DNA of 64,000 bases from Diphasiastrum complanatum (lineage: Eukaryota > Streptophyta > Lycopodiopsida > Lycopodiales > Lycopodiaceae), in contig CM055107.1 of assembly GCA_029204225.1 (NCBI GenBank), positions 29,473,410 through 29,537,409 of the forward strand, given 5' to 3'. Both the position numbers and the translations under genes were made by a program. Of the stretch, positions 1-10,050 are shown one piece after another. The notes beneath the pieces were generated by a model. The model was not told where the DNA came from and did no database searches. It was given only the letters and a program-made list of their open reading frames with translations. Within the stretch, counting starts at the first letter, position 1. Each line of letters begins with the position of its first letter.

Positions 1-1589
1 ATTGACAGAGATTTATAATTATTTCCTAGATTTGTGGGTAGTCACAAATTAATTTCCTATTTTCAATCTAATTTTTTTGTAAAACAAAATTTCGAATCCT
101 ATCAAATGTTAGCCAATTTTAGAATCTATATTTCCAAGTTGAATCTAGACAGACCAACATCAACTGTTATTAATTATGATATTGAGATCAATCCAAAATG
201 AAAATCTTCAAACAATTCCGAATTGGAAAAGCAATCAAAATCTAAAGCTTTTGGGGAGGAAATAGTTAAACTTAGTGTATGGATTTGCATTACATTTCCA
301 TATTAAAAAAGAGTTTCATTGCAAAATACTAAATAGAGCATAGTATTATTACATATCATTAATTCTTTTCTTAGTACTAGTAATTAGAAATTGTGATTGA
401 GTGTGTGAGAGAAGAGAACATATCGTGTAAAAGTGTTTCTTGTGTTTATAGTTTGAGACAATAAGCCTTTGAAAGTAAAAGGAAAGTGTTGTTATTTATA
501 ATAACCTTGACATTAGGGCTATTAAAAATGAAATACTTTGCTTACATTCAAAATCATGCGATGATGAAACTTGAAGATTCCAAGCTATGGGTTTCTCAAC
601 GTGGACCATTGGTGAATGCTATTGAACGAATCCTCTATGGTGATTTTTGCTCTCTTTTCCAATATGCTAATTGTTTGCGTTTTAGATATGCATAAGAAAA
701 ATACAACATAGATGTTGCATGGCTGATTTCTCATGCTACATAGCACCTTTTGATAGTTCTCTTATATGCGATTTTAGGAATGAAGGGTGTAGGGTCCATG
801 AGGTGTCAACTACATATTGTTTGCCTATTGTGTAGTCACTCTCAATTGCTATTGACTATCATAACAATGGTTGGCTAGTAGTATGGCTTGCTTGGAAGGA
901 AATAGCAAAACATGTTGTCATTTATTTTTGTTCTCATAATCATTAAGAACTTTTGGAACATTTACTGTGGAGAGAGATTGAGCTACGAACAATACATGTT
1001 GTGAAAAGTTTTGTAAGACACAATAAAGACCCAAAAAGTGAGAAATCCTTAAAATTGTAAAGAATTCCCACTCTTGTAAAAGTGTATCAAGTGAAACTGG
1101 TATTACACATTGGTGTGCTATATAGCCATTCATCATAAATGCTCAATACACACAAAAAATAATATTATACTTACTACATAATAGTGAAACTCATTATTCT
1201 AAGTTTCTTACATCATATATTAGATAGGCATCAATCTAACATCCTAAATTGACATCAAATGTGTAATGATGAATAAGGCATAGGTGTGATTATTAACTCA
1301 GTACCAGCATCAAACGAGGTTATTGATTTGCCTTCATGAAAATATTTGATGCATTTGCAATTGTGAATCTTGTTCAGTCTCTAGCCACATGCACAATTTG
1401 AAATACACTTGAATCCTTCATAGGAAAAAAGAAATAGTCAAACAATTATTCCCTTCATTTGTCTCGCACAAAAGCTACTGATATCTATGTTGTCTAATTT
1501 AATGCCATTTTTCTCGTTAAAACATTTTCATGTCCAAAAGCACTAACGTTATGGCAAGGCACCCAATTAATCTTTGGGAAAGGAGATGG
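1..1589. other. Non-coding spacer, no gene recognised
   Basis: AT-rich sequence with only short ORFs (the longest are about 70 codons) and no recognisable domain, LTR boundary or tandem array on either strand. Nothing is supported beyond background spacer DNA. Confidence 0.5.
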
Positions 1590-1956
1590 CTTAGCTATGG
1601 AGGGAGGGTTACACCCTTAGAGATGGTGCCACAACAACACATATAGTTGGTTAAAATACAGTTCTGTTACTTCTCTTAAAGAATTTGTTTTCCTCATAAA
1701 GTGAGACAATCTGGAGTGCAAAACATTGAAAGATTGAGTCGAGAGTCATACAATTCTAAACATGTTATCTTGGTCAGATAGCTGGTCATCTCATTGATGA
1801 TGATTGATCATCGTATCGACCGGTAGTCGCTTGCTCTTGGCCCCTTTGACTGTCATCGCCACTAATCATAAAGGAAGAATTGCTCTTGCAGCTGCTAATT
1901 ATAATCAATGGTCAAAATTCCCAGCACTAATGGAACCATAAGCGTTAGATCTATGG

Positions 1957-2439
1957 TCACTCTTCATATGTAACCGAGAGTACTGTCTTGGGAATCAAGG
2001 GAGCGCGCCTTGATGTATTGAGATCTGAAGAGCGTACGTATACACTTGCATGTGATCTGCTTCTTCCCCAGTTACTACTATCAACCTTAATTGGTGTCCC
2101 AGCGTAACTGGCACTACGAGGTAATGGAACATCCTTGTTGCTAAGCGTGCGAGTCATGCGAATTAGATCGTCTTCTTCTCTGTACAATCCCCTGCTGGCA
2201 CTGTGCTGAAGCGAACCCATGTGTGGGCCGTGTATAAGGCTACCATCGTTGATATGACTAGCAGCTACAGATACAGAATTAACGTAACAATCCGTGACCT
2301 TTGACAGAAGTGGAACTGGCGACAACTTATGAAGATACCTCTTCATGGACGTTTGGAATGATTTCCAGCTGCTGATTCGCTTTCTAATTTGATTTCCATC
2401 TGATATCCCAGTTCTCTGCTCAGCATATGAAAAACCCAT
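1957..2439 (-). CDS. Small conserved plant protein, function unknown (paralog 1)
   Basis: This is an intact 160-residue ORF. I do not recognise a named family. The protein is basic at the N-terminus, with a SWKSFQTSMKRYL block (about residues 25-37), then LLSKVTDCYVNSV (about 44-56), a DGSLIHG block, an acidic REEDD stretch (about 87-91) and a C-terminal RSASYAGTP plus HASVYVRSSDLN region. No signal peptide or membrane segment is visible. The same blocks occur in the same order in the paralog at 13201-13731, at roughly half identity with conserved spacing, which is strong evidence that this is a real selected protein rather than a chance ORF. The start ATG is supported because the paralog aligns from the same residue (M-x-x-x-YAEQRTG). 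A TATA box lies about 260 bases upstream. No intron is visible inside the ORF. Confidence 0.72.
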   Translation of the reverse strand: MGFSYAEQRTGISDGNQIRKRISSWKSFQTSMKRYLHKLSPVPLLSKVTDCYVNSVSVAASHINDGSLIHGPHMGSLQHSASRGLYREEDDLIRMTRTLSNKDVPLPRSASYAGTPIKVDSSNWGRSRSHASVYVRSSDLNTSRRAPLIPKTVLSVTYEE

Positions 2440-2696
2440 ATTGGTCGTTTGAAACTCCTATCCTCAAAGAATTCGTTGCTCCAAATTCCAGGTCTTTATT
2501 TCTAATCAACGAACCCAATTCAATGATATTTGGAAGCAATTGAATCAAACAAACTATCTTGAATTTATATATCGAAATGAAATGAATACTGACAAGCTTT
2601 GCTTGAGCGAGCCTTTGTTATTGGATTTCTGTAGTGCTGCTGACAGAGAACGGCAGAAGCTGAACGTTGAGGATGAAGCCTAAGAGATTGATGCTC

Positions 2697-2705
2697 TTAT
2701 ATAGA
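2697..2705 (-). promoter_or_regulatory. TATA box of the paralog 1 gene
   Basis: On the minus strand the sequence reads CTATATAAG, about 260 bases before the ATG at 2439. That would give a leader of roughly 230 bases. The aligned position in the second copy (about 13977-13985) reads TTTAAG-like sequence instead, so the core is changed there. Confidence 0.5.
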
Positions 2706-2770
2706 GTTGGAGAAGCAAACTTCTTCCAGATCGCAATTTCAAAGCCTCAGGAGGGACAGAAGGGCGGATC

Positions 2771-3971
2771 AAAGTATGAAGCAATAACATGATCTGTATA
2801 GACAGCAGATGGGGGTCGTGTGAGTGGATAGCTGTGCCGATGGCGGTGGAGAAGGGGTGTGGGCAGGGAGAAGCTATGGGGATGGCGGTGGAGGAGACAG
2901 TCAAGTCGTAGCGGCTTGGGGACGGCAGCCTGGACTATGGACTTGGCGTTGCTCCCGGGAATGAGTCAATTGCGTCCTGGCAAATATCATCTCGATTCTC
3001 AATGAGTGGAGTATGGCACGAGCAGCACGAGTACATCCACTCAAAAGAAAATGCTTTTTAAGTACTATGGAAGGCAGGGCAAAGACCATCTTGCCCTTTT
3101 AAGGATTTTCAACAAAATTTGGGCGAGGCCTCGAGGGCTTGGCTGAAATTTTTTTGAAAAGTCGAATCGGGCAGAATGGCCTGGGCCCGCGACGCCTTCC
3201 ATTGCAAAATGGATACTTTGACTTCTTCCACATGTCCTTTGTGAAGCATAATGAGCACTTCGAATCTTTTAGACCAGTAAAAAACTGCCACATGGCAACC
3301 TGACGCTTGACGCTCAGGCTGGAAAGCGAACCAAGTTTGGTTTGAAAAAAATAGATGACTATTTTGCTTTTTGTTTAGAAAAGGGTAGAATAGTCACCAA
3401 GTATCCATTGCGCTTTTTTGTAAAAAGAGAACACAAATGAGAAAGCACTATTACTCATTTCAAAGTTTTTAAATCAGACTTACTAGTGGTTTCCAAATTA
3501 TCCCTAGGTAATCCTACTAACTCCCACAAGGGAAGGAAGATAAGTGCATAAGAGAAATAATCCCATAATAACAAGCACAATAACATAAAAGAATAGATTA
3601 GTTCTATTGAAGCTTGGGCTTATACAAGTGTTACTTAAGGCTCCCAAATCCACTTCTATATATACAATGAGTGGTAGGCCCATATGCTAAGATGCTTATG
3701 GGATACTCCCAAAGCTTATTGCTAAGCTATTCTAAGAAGTGACTTCTTGTGCCCTGAAGAAATTCAGAGGAAATCAATATAGATTATTTTCTAGTTGTGT
3801 CTGATCTCGGATGTTGAATGCTTATGCTGTTTATTTCATATGTCTGAGTTTTCTTGTTCCCTTTGAATTCCGCACCTTGGTTGAAATTAAGTCGAATGCT
3901 GTATTAATTTTTATGAACGTAGATCAATAGTAACTGACTACTCTCTGGAGGGTTGTACCCCCGTCGATGAT
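2771..3971. other. Spacer with no clear gene
   Basis: The part around 2800-3200 is richer in GC and holds only short overlapping minus-strand ORFs (60-74 codons) without a domain. From about 3480 to 3930 the text resembles degenerate LTR sequence (a stretch about a gene-less transcript end, AATAGATTAGTTCTATTG, TATATATACAATGAG), but no partner LTR was found, so no boundary is claimed. Confidence 0.35.
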
Positions 3972-5009
3972 GTGTCAGGGTGATGAGTGTTGTTGGGATG
4001 TTGAAGTGGAGGTTCCATCATCAGAAGCTGAATCGTCTGATGCTGTTCCAGCTGGTGATGTCCTCCTAGCCTGAAGTTGCCTTTGTATTCTTTGTTGCCT
4101 TGTGTCTGGCAACTGGGCCTTGCAGGTATCGGCCTCTTGAGCTTCCGAAAATGCGGCTGCTTGTGGGTTTGGTTGTGGGCTTTTCTGCTTTTGTACCAAT
4201 GGAAGAATACGTGTGTTGACTCTTTTGGGTTGGAGTCTCGATGGCGAAGTAGCCCGTGAGCATGCACACTTGGACTGTTTTGATCCAATGGGAATGTCCC
4301 ATGCTTTGTCTGCAATCTGTAGGTTTTGTTGAAGCTTGGGTCCATTTTGTACTTGTTGGAGAGTGATATCTATCATGAGATATCCCAGTACGGTTAGTGG
4401 CTGCTTGTTCGTAAGGCACTTATGAAAGTAGTTCAAAGCAAACTGTGCCCAATCATAGAGGTTTTGGGCATGCAGTCGTGAATCTGCCATCATGCGGAAC
4501 AGGGACATGGGTACCCTCAACACTTTTGTCCTTGGTCATTGTGTGCATCTGGTGAGATATGCACATGCCGCTTGCAGCTGCTGATCATTGATCGCCTCAA
4601 CTTTGTAACCGTCTTTATTTTTCCATTCATCCATTGAGGGATCGATGTACTTGAAATATGTTGTCTGCTCTATCTTCTGGAGTGTCCTTGTGATAGCATT
4701 TGGTCCTTGAGGGAACCCAAAAGGTTGCAAGTCGGCCGCCGCAAAAGATATGTTATAAACATAGTTCCTGATAGGAGGAACTATGAGCTGGCACGACCTT
4801 GCCATGGCATTATAGTTGGCATACGCCATATGTACCAGGTACGGGCTTTGATATCCTGTCAGGACAGGGATCTAGAACTCAATGGCCTTGAAGAAAGACT
4901 CTGCCTGCTGGTACCAGGTCTGCATCTCTGTAAGATCTAACTTGCATAGTTGGATGTCGAGCTTATTTGCCTCGAGGTCTTCAGAACTGGAACTGGGGTT
5001 GGATGACAT
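3972..5009 (-). pseudogene. Unidentified retroelement-associated ORF (ORF X), broken by two stops
   Basis: One reading frame runs from an ATG at 5009 down to about 3972, roughly 345 codons, interrupted only by a TAG near 4874 and a TGA near 4534. The N-terminal part has a serine-rich start (MSSNPSSSSEDLEANK) and a helical, polar stretch. The middle carries a MAYANYNAMARSCQL block and a RNYVYNISFAAADLQPFG block, followed by an aromatic WAQFALNYFHKCL segment. The C-terminus is Q/S/T-rich and ends in low-complexity acidic and serine residues. I do not recognise the family. It lies downstream of the truncated integrase of the gypsy element, on the same strand, a position where some elements carry an extra ORF. 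No membrane segment is visible, so an envelope-like role is not supported. It could also be a displaced gag or a fragment of another element. Confidence 0.45.
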
Positions 5010-5080
5010 GGTGAAAAAAATGAACAAAATAGGGGTCTGAAAATATTGTGTCGATTGAGATTTTAGACAGGGTTAAGGAT

Positions 5081-5197
5081 GCGTCAGTTGAGATTTGATG
5101 GATGGCGTCGGTTGAGATCTGATGGATGGCGTCGGTTGAGATGGGATGGACTGCGTCGGTTGAGATTTGAAGGATGGCGTCGGTTGAGATGGCAGTT
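5081..5197 (-). repeat. 24-bp minisatellite at a retroelement junction
   Basis: About five head-to-tail units of 24 bp, starting at 5081, 5105, 5129, 5153 and 5177, each built around GCGTCGGTTGAGAT. The period is a multiple of three, so the minus strand reads repeated IST-DA peptides in frame. The integrase homology stops exactly where the array begins. Confidence 0.85.
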
Positions 5198-5620
5198 TTT
5201 GCATTGGCGTCCTTTCGTTGCTCGAGCCTCAACCCACTTAGTGGCGTAATCTATGGCTATGAAGATGTAACGGGCTTGGGTATGTTTTGTTGCTGGACTG
5301 ATAAGTCCAACAAAGCCAATTCCCCACTTATGGAAGGCTTTGCCTTCTATAATGGGAGTCAGTGGTGTGAAGTCTGCTTTGGTATTTTCCTTGGCTCGTT
5401 GACAGACATCACACGTTTTAATGACAACAAATGTGTTCTTAAATAAAGATGGCCACCACAATCCTGCTCGAAGGATAATCTTAGTTGTGGCTTCAGCAGA
5501 GAAGTGGCCGCCTCCAATGCCCTCATGAGCCTGAGATATGATCGGTCGTATCTCAGATTCATAAGCACATCGTTGAATGATATCGTCAACGCCCCTTTTG
5601 TAAAGTTGTCTCGCTATTAA
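5194..5620 (-). pseudogene. Ty3-gypsy integrase, N-terminal part only
   Basis: The minus strand encodes the zinc-binding part of a plant Ty3-gypsy integrase: an H..H region (EGIGGGHFSAEAT) followed by WWPSLFKNT and TCDVCQRAKE, then the start of the catalytic core with HKWGIGFVGL and FIAIDYATKWVEA. Integrase inserts the cDNA into the host genome. The protein stops after the first catalytic aspartate region (about ATKDANAKTAI), where the 24-bp minisatellite begins, so the second Asp and the Glu of the DDE triad are gone. The frame between this part and RNase H is interrupted by a stop near 5621. Non-functional. It belongs to the same element as the RT to its right. Confidence 0.85.
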
Positions 5621-6237
5621 CTAAAAGCGCGTTGCTTTTAGCAAAAATTTTCTTTTTGCTATACTCAAGACTTCTTTGAGTCTACCTGTTGTTAGGAACT
5701 GAGTGATCTCCTCAGCCCATAAGGGTGTAGCATCAATCTTAAAAAGACATGCATCAGGAAGATCATCGTTGACTGGTGCAGTTGATTTTTCAACATTCGG
5801 TAGTTGGGAAAGGTGATCCGCCATGAAATGTTGGGTTCCTTTCCGAATGACTACGCGGAAATTAAATTCCTTTAATGTCAACAGCCATCGAGCTATACGT
5901 CCCGTTTTACAGGATTTATTAATGATATATAATAGGGTTTGATGGTCGGTGTAGAATGCAAAGGTCTGGCCTAATAAATAATGTCTTAGTTGTTGGATAG
6001 CATAGACCATAGCCAATGCTTCTCTCTCGATGGTTGTATAGTTTACTTCAGCAGACACTAGTTGCCTGCTCAAGAAACATATTGGGAAGTCTTTGTCATA
6101 CTCGTCCGGTTGTGCAAGAAGACCTCCAATGGCATACTTACTTGCGTCAGTATGCACATGAAACTCTTTCGTGTAGTCTGGCGAGTGGAGTATGGATGCC
6201 ATGGTAAGGGCTGTATTCAACTCCTCAAAGCTTTAAT
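5621..6237 (-). pseudogene. Ty3-gypsy RNase H domain
   Basis: Minus-strand ORF of about 199 codons with the RNase H hallmarks of gypsy polyproteins: FHVHTDASKYAIGGLLAQ (first catalytic Asp), ICFLSRQLVSAEVNY, TTIEREALAMVYAIQ (Glu) and FYTDHQTLLYI (Asp), then HFMADHLSQLP leading into the integrase linker. RNase H removes the RNA strand during reverse transcription. The domain looks complete but is separated from the RT by a frameshift near 6230 and ends at a stop near 5621. Confidence 0.9.
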
Positions 6238-7101
6238 TCATTCTTCGGTCCAGCGAGGATCCACGACAACTAAATAAACGAGGCGTGCCTTGCCGGCATA
6301 GTCGATTATAAAGATGCGATAATAATTTGTATGACCAAGGAAGACATAAACTTCCTTCACTGTTGTAGGTAAGGGCATTTCGACTATAACCTTGAATTTT
6401 GACAGGTCGGTAGAAATATCGTCCTTTGAAATTATATGCTCGAGTACAACCCCATGGGTGACCCATATTTGGCATATATCAGGGTTTAGAGATATTCCAA
6501 ATCTACAACAGCGAAAGAAGATTTTCTCCAGTGCGTCAAGGTGCGTAGCCATTGAGGAATGTACACCTAGATCATCGAGATAAATTTCCACAATCCGATG
6601 TAACAGGTTTCAGAAGGCTAGTTGCATGACCCTCTGAAAAGTTGAAGGGGCGTCGCATAAGCCAAAAGGCATGACGTTATAAGCGTAAACCTCGTTCTTT
6701 GTGGCAAAGGCCGTTTTATGTTTATCTTCAGGGGCTATTTGAACAAGGAAATAACCTCTGAATCCATCCAAGAAGCTGAAAGCTTCAGCTCCTGCCATTT
6801 CCTCTAAGATTTGGTTCGTTAAAGACAAGGAAAAATGGTCTTTCTTTGTAACCCCATTAAGGTTCTTGAGATCGACACAGATACGAAGTTTGTCGTTTTT
6901 CTTGGGTACAACCACAATGGGTGATACCCAATCAGTATGTTGGACTTCATAAATGAAGCCAACATCCAACAATTTCTTGATATCTTCATCGATTTGTTCG
7001 CGATAGACAGAGTTACTTCTGTAAGGTTTAGCCCTAACAGGCTTAGTGTTGTCTTCTAAAGGAATCTTATGAACAACTACTTCTGGCGGAATTCCTTTCA
7101 T
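6238..7101 (-). pseudogene. Ty3-gypsy reverse transcriptase
   Basis: RT of a Ty3-gypsy element in one frame with a single in-frame TGA near 6608. Visible motifs are VVPKKNDKLRICVDLKNLN, FSFLDGFRGYFLVQ (first catalytic Asp), AYNVMPFGLCDAPSTFQ, and after the stop EIYLDDLGVHS, the catalytic YxDD box in its YLDD form. Next come the thumb region and GHTNYYRIFI. The RT copies element RNA into DNA. The stop falls just before the YLDD box, so the copy is dead. The lineage looks Tat/Athila-like or another non-chromoviral group, but no chromodomain or full integrase remains to decide. Confidence 0.9.
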
Positions 7102-7189
7102 TTATGTATAGTTCCATGCAAATACATCCCTGTATTTGCGAAATAAAGTTTCCAGATCAAAAAGTTGTTCGGACGAAAGGTGTGCACCA

Positions 7190-7275
7190 ACATGGTTGGA
7201 ACTTGGTGTAGGTTCCCGGTGTGGCTGGTGTAGGTTCCCGGTGGAACTTAGTGTAGGTACCCGGTGTGGCTGTGG
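7190..7275 (-). repeat. Short tandem repeat inside the gypsy element
   Basis: Three imperfect units built around GTGTAGGTTCCCGGTG (the third has GTACCCGG), between the RT and the upstream ORF. A local expansion in the internal region. Confidence 0.75.
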
Positions 7276-7278
7276 TAA

Positions 7279-7995
7279 CTAGATAACAACGTCATCCAGT
7301 GTGAAATCTTTAAATTTTTGAGGAATATTGAAAGGTAGTTCCACAAAGTTGTTTGGAACTTTGGGAATCATCTTTGTTGATTCACTACCGGAAGTGGAAG
7401 CTTGGTCTGATTGTTTGGTTTCTGCGTCCTTAGACAAGGGCTTAATTGGCTGCTTAAGTTTCTCACGCATCTATTTTTGACGGTCGGTTAATTTTGTATC
7501 AATAATGTTATTTTTTTGTAACCGAGGTTTTTGAGTGGGCGGTGTTGTTGCCCCACTTATCATGTCTTCATCGATTGTATCCCAGACTTCGTCTGGATAC
7601 GCGTCCCATGTATATACTTTGGGTTTGGGCCTGTATGCTTGCATGTTGGGTACTTTGGATGTTAGTTGGACGTGAGTCAATGGTCCTGGTGTCTTGATCT
7701 CCTTAGGAATTGATTTTGGCGGATAAGGTTGGGCATCTAGATATAGGAGTACATGTTCATCTGTCATTTCTACATCATCCATGGAAAGAATACCGTCTTC
7801 CGAAACATGAGCGATAGAGACACTAGGTTCTCCTGGGCACCAAGCTATAGGAATCGGGTCAATCATCATAAGTGGGATGATGGGTGTGTGAATGTCTGTA
7901 GAAGATGAGAAAATATCCACATCTTTCGTAGCAATTTCGATACGACATCGATTGGAATCAGCACAGTCCACACAGTGGCTAGTGCTTGACCCCAA
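7279..7995 (-). pseudogene. Degenerate 5' ORF of the gypsy element (gag/protease linker region)
   Basis: Two minus-strand ORFs in tandem (7995-7471 and 7470-7279) lie between the PBS and the RT of the same element. They are proline- and acid-rich (for example DVDIFSSSTDIHTPIIPLM and YTWDAYPDEVWDTIDEDM). I see no CCHC zinc knuckle and no clear D-T/S-G protease site. By position this should be the end of gag or the gag-protease linker; function is otherwise not shown. Typical gag is therefore largely missing. Confidence 0.45.
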
Positions 7996-8004
7996 TTCTA
8001 CGGT

Positions 8005-8370
8005 GGGTGCAATTGGAATGCGACCAGTTTGCGGTTGAATGCGAGCGCTACGAATGCAGTCGGGATGCGATCGGTTTGTGGTTGAATGCGGTCATTGTGG
8101 TTGATTGCGGTTGGAACGAGCCAATGCAGTATATTACGGGTGTATGCGGTCTGTTGTGGTTGGATACGGCTGAATGCGTTCTTTACGATGCAAGGGTGGA
8201 GGAGTCGGTGTGCGATTGGTTGCGGTCGAATGTGGTGGGTTGCGATTCAAGGATGAATGGAGGTGGCATGCGGTTGAATGTAGCAGTTGCTATTTGATTG
8301 CGGTTTGAATATAGTGGAATGCGATTGTTGCGGTCTGTTGTGGTCTATTGTAGTCTGTTGCGATTGGATG
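8005..8370. repeat. Degenerate GT-rich minisatellite in the element leader
   Basis: More than a dozen imperfect short units of the kind TTGCGGT(T/C)GAATGCG fill the region between the primer-binding site and the first ORF. Period is about 10-12 bp and irregular. Confidence 0.65.
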
Positions 8371-8430
8371 TGGGTGACTAACATCCAAATATCACCATAA
8401 ATGGAAAACTTACTAAAAATAACAGCCAAA

Positions 8431-8444
8431 TAGCTCTGATACCA
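8431..8444 (-). other. Primer-binding site, initiator-Met tRNA type
   Basis: The minus strand reads TGGTATCAGAGCTA, matching the 3' end complement of plant initiator tRNA-Met (canonical TGGTATCAGAGC). It directly follows a CA at 8445-8446, as expected at the end of a minus-strand 5' LTR. Confidence 0.8.
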
Positions 8445-9065
8445 TGTGGAAAAGGTGGATCTTGAATGGATCCAAACCCCCAAAATGCTTGACTAAGTTC
8501 TTTGCACAACAAGCTACAAAAGCTAGAAATGGCAAAGCATCCTAATGCTACCTATGATACACATGAACTTGACAAAGCATTCAAAAGACAAAAGAAGCTA
8601 ATAAAAGGTATTGATGGCAGCCAAAAACATCAGCATACCAGCCCTACAACAGCAGCCTACCACTTTTAGAAACCTCTTAAGATCATGCACAAAAGCTTGA
8701 AGACAAAACACAAAGCAATGCTCTCAATGGAGGAAGAAATTGTGACAATGATCTATTGATCTCTCTCAGCAATACAATAAGTTTCTCCAACCTGTTCTCC
8801 ACAAGTTTCAGCCTAATATAGGTGAGAAACATGACTCTCTCTCCTCTCTCTAGAACTTAGGACCCAATTTTAGGACACCAGTAGCCTAAAATAGCCAATT
8901 TTGGCCTAAATGTCCAAATAACATGATTTTGGTGTCATTTCGAAGGTCCTGAAGTTTAGGACATCGTCAATATGAGATATAAACTAAAAGAAAAATATCA
9001 AGGCCTCTTTCACATGTGTTAAAGGTTAGATCCAAAACTATGTACAAAAATTAGCTAGGAAATGT
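8445..9065 (-). mobile_element. Probable 5' LTR of the minus-strand gypsy element
   Basis: Starts (plus-strand view) with TGTGGAAAAGGTGG immediately next to the PBS, as an LTR terminus should. The far end is not defined; it probably lies before or within the GA microsatellite. No matching 3' LTR was found left of ORF X, so either that LTR is lost or it has diverged. Confidence 0.5.
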
Positions 9066-9071
9066 TGACAA

Positions 9072-9077
<6 letters not shown>

Positions 9078-9135
<58 letters not shown>
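9078..9135. repeat. (GA)n microsatellite
   Basis: About 29 uninterrupted GA dinucleotides. Confidence 0.98.
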
Positions 9136-9137
<2 letters not shown>

Positions 9138-9640
9138 CATTTGTCCCATAAGTCTTTATGGAGCTTGACAATAACAAAAAAACATAAATAAACACCCCTA
9201 CAATGCTTATTTACATTGTCTTTTGAAATTTTTAGGCTTTCTTATATCAGAGTGAATTGCTACTTGCGTCAAATTTTTTTGCTTCTACAATATGGTAAAA
9301 TTTTTTGCTTTCTCCATGCCTTTTTCGTTAAATCTAATCTTCTAAGCTAAGTAGTGTGGGCGGGGGAGAAGTTAAAAAAAAACTTAATGTTTTATATGCA
9401 TTTTTATAGATTCTTCCATTGCCCCCCCCCCCTTTCGGCCCACCCGTCGTGGCAAGTGGGCGGGAGTGGGGGGAACATTAACGAAAATTTTGCAATGCCT
9501 TCGCGAAAATTTCTCGATGGCATTTTTATAAATTCCCCCCCCCCGTTGCCCACCCACCGTGAGTTAATTTTCATTAGTGTTCCCCACACTCCCGCCCACC
9601 CGCCGTGGCGGTTGGGCAAAGGGAGTGGGGGGGATTTATA
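9136..9640. repeat. Unclassified dispersed repeat, copy 1
   Basis: Shares with 37460-37985 an ordered set of blocks: GTCCCATAAGT, a TACAATGCTTATTTA(C/T)ATTG block, CTTTTGAAATTTT, CTACAATATGGTAAA, then long C or G runs and CCCACC(C/T)G(C/T)CG modules. No ORF with a known domain. The two copies are diverged but collinear, so this is a real repeat family. It may be LTR or leader sequence of an unknown element. Confidence 0.7.
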
Positions 9641-10050
9641 AAAAAGCATTGTGGACGAGGGGGGAAAATTCTTGCAATAGGCTGCATTGCGAATCGCGCC
9701 TTCACAAAATTTTGGGACTCTGCATCGCAAAAATTTCACGTGTCGGCTGCCTTCACAAAATTTTCGCGACTCGCGCGCAGGTTGTCGCGAGAATTTAGCA
9801 AGTTGTTGCGAGAATTTTGCGAAGGTGTGATTCACGAAAATATGCAACTCGCGCCAGGCTGTATCACGAAATTTTCACGATAGGTGCAAGTCACAAAAAT
9901 TTCGCAACTCGCGCGAGTCGGAAAAATTTCAAGATAGGTGCAATTCGCGAAATTTTCGCGGCAGGTGCGAGTCGCGAAGGCGTGCCTTCACGAAAATTTC
10001 GTGACTCGCGTCTTTTGCGAATCGCGCTAGGAAAATTTCGCTACAGACCC
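9480..10050. repeat. CpG-rich palindromic minisatellite
   Basis: More than ten degenerate units of about 30-36 bp built from a self-complementary core such as TTCGCGAAATTTTCGCG alternating with ACTCGCG and GGTGCGA. CpG is abundant here in an otherwise CpG-poor, AT-rich window. The ORFs crossing it are by-products of the repeat. Confidence 0.8.

Larger units (their letters stand above)
1590..2770 (-). repeat. Segmental duplication, copy 1 (gene with flanks)
   Basis: The coding region 1957-2439, its 3' flank and its 5' leader all have counterparts in the same order at about 12690-14070. Shared flank landmarks are GGTGCCACAACAA and GTTATC(T/C)TGGTC on the 3' side, and TGCTGCTGACA, AAGCTTGAAGC-like and AGTATGAAGC stretches on the 5' side. 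The copies are clearly diverged, so this is an old tandem duplication in the same orientation, about 11 kb apart. Boundaries are approximate. Confidence 0.75.

Noticed and set aside
3099-3293. Two overlapping minus-strand ORFs with Arg/Pro-rich text
   Set aside because: Same DNA in two frames, short, no homolog recognised.
5081-5197. Possible CRISPR-like repeat array
   Set aside because: Units are contiguous with no spacers, and the context is a plant retroelement.
8445-9065. Pairing of this LTR with sequence at 3480-3930 as its 3' LTR
   Set aside because: No aligned blocks were found between the two by eye.
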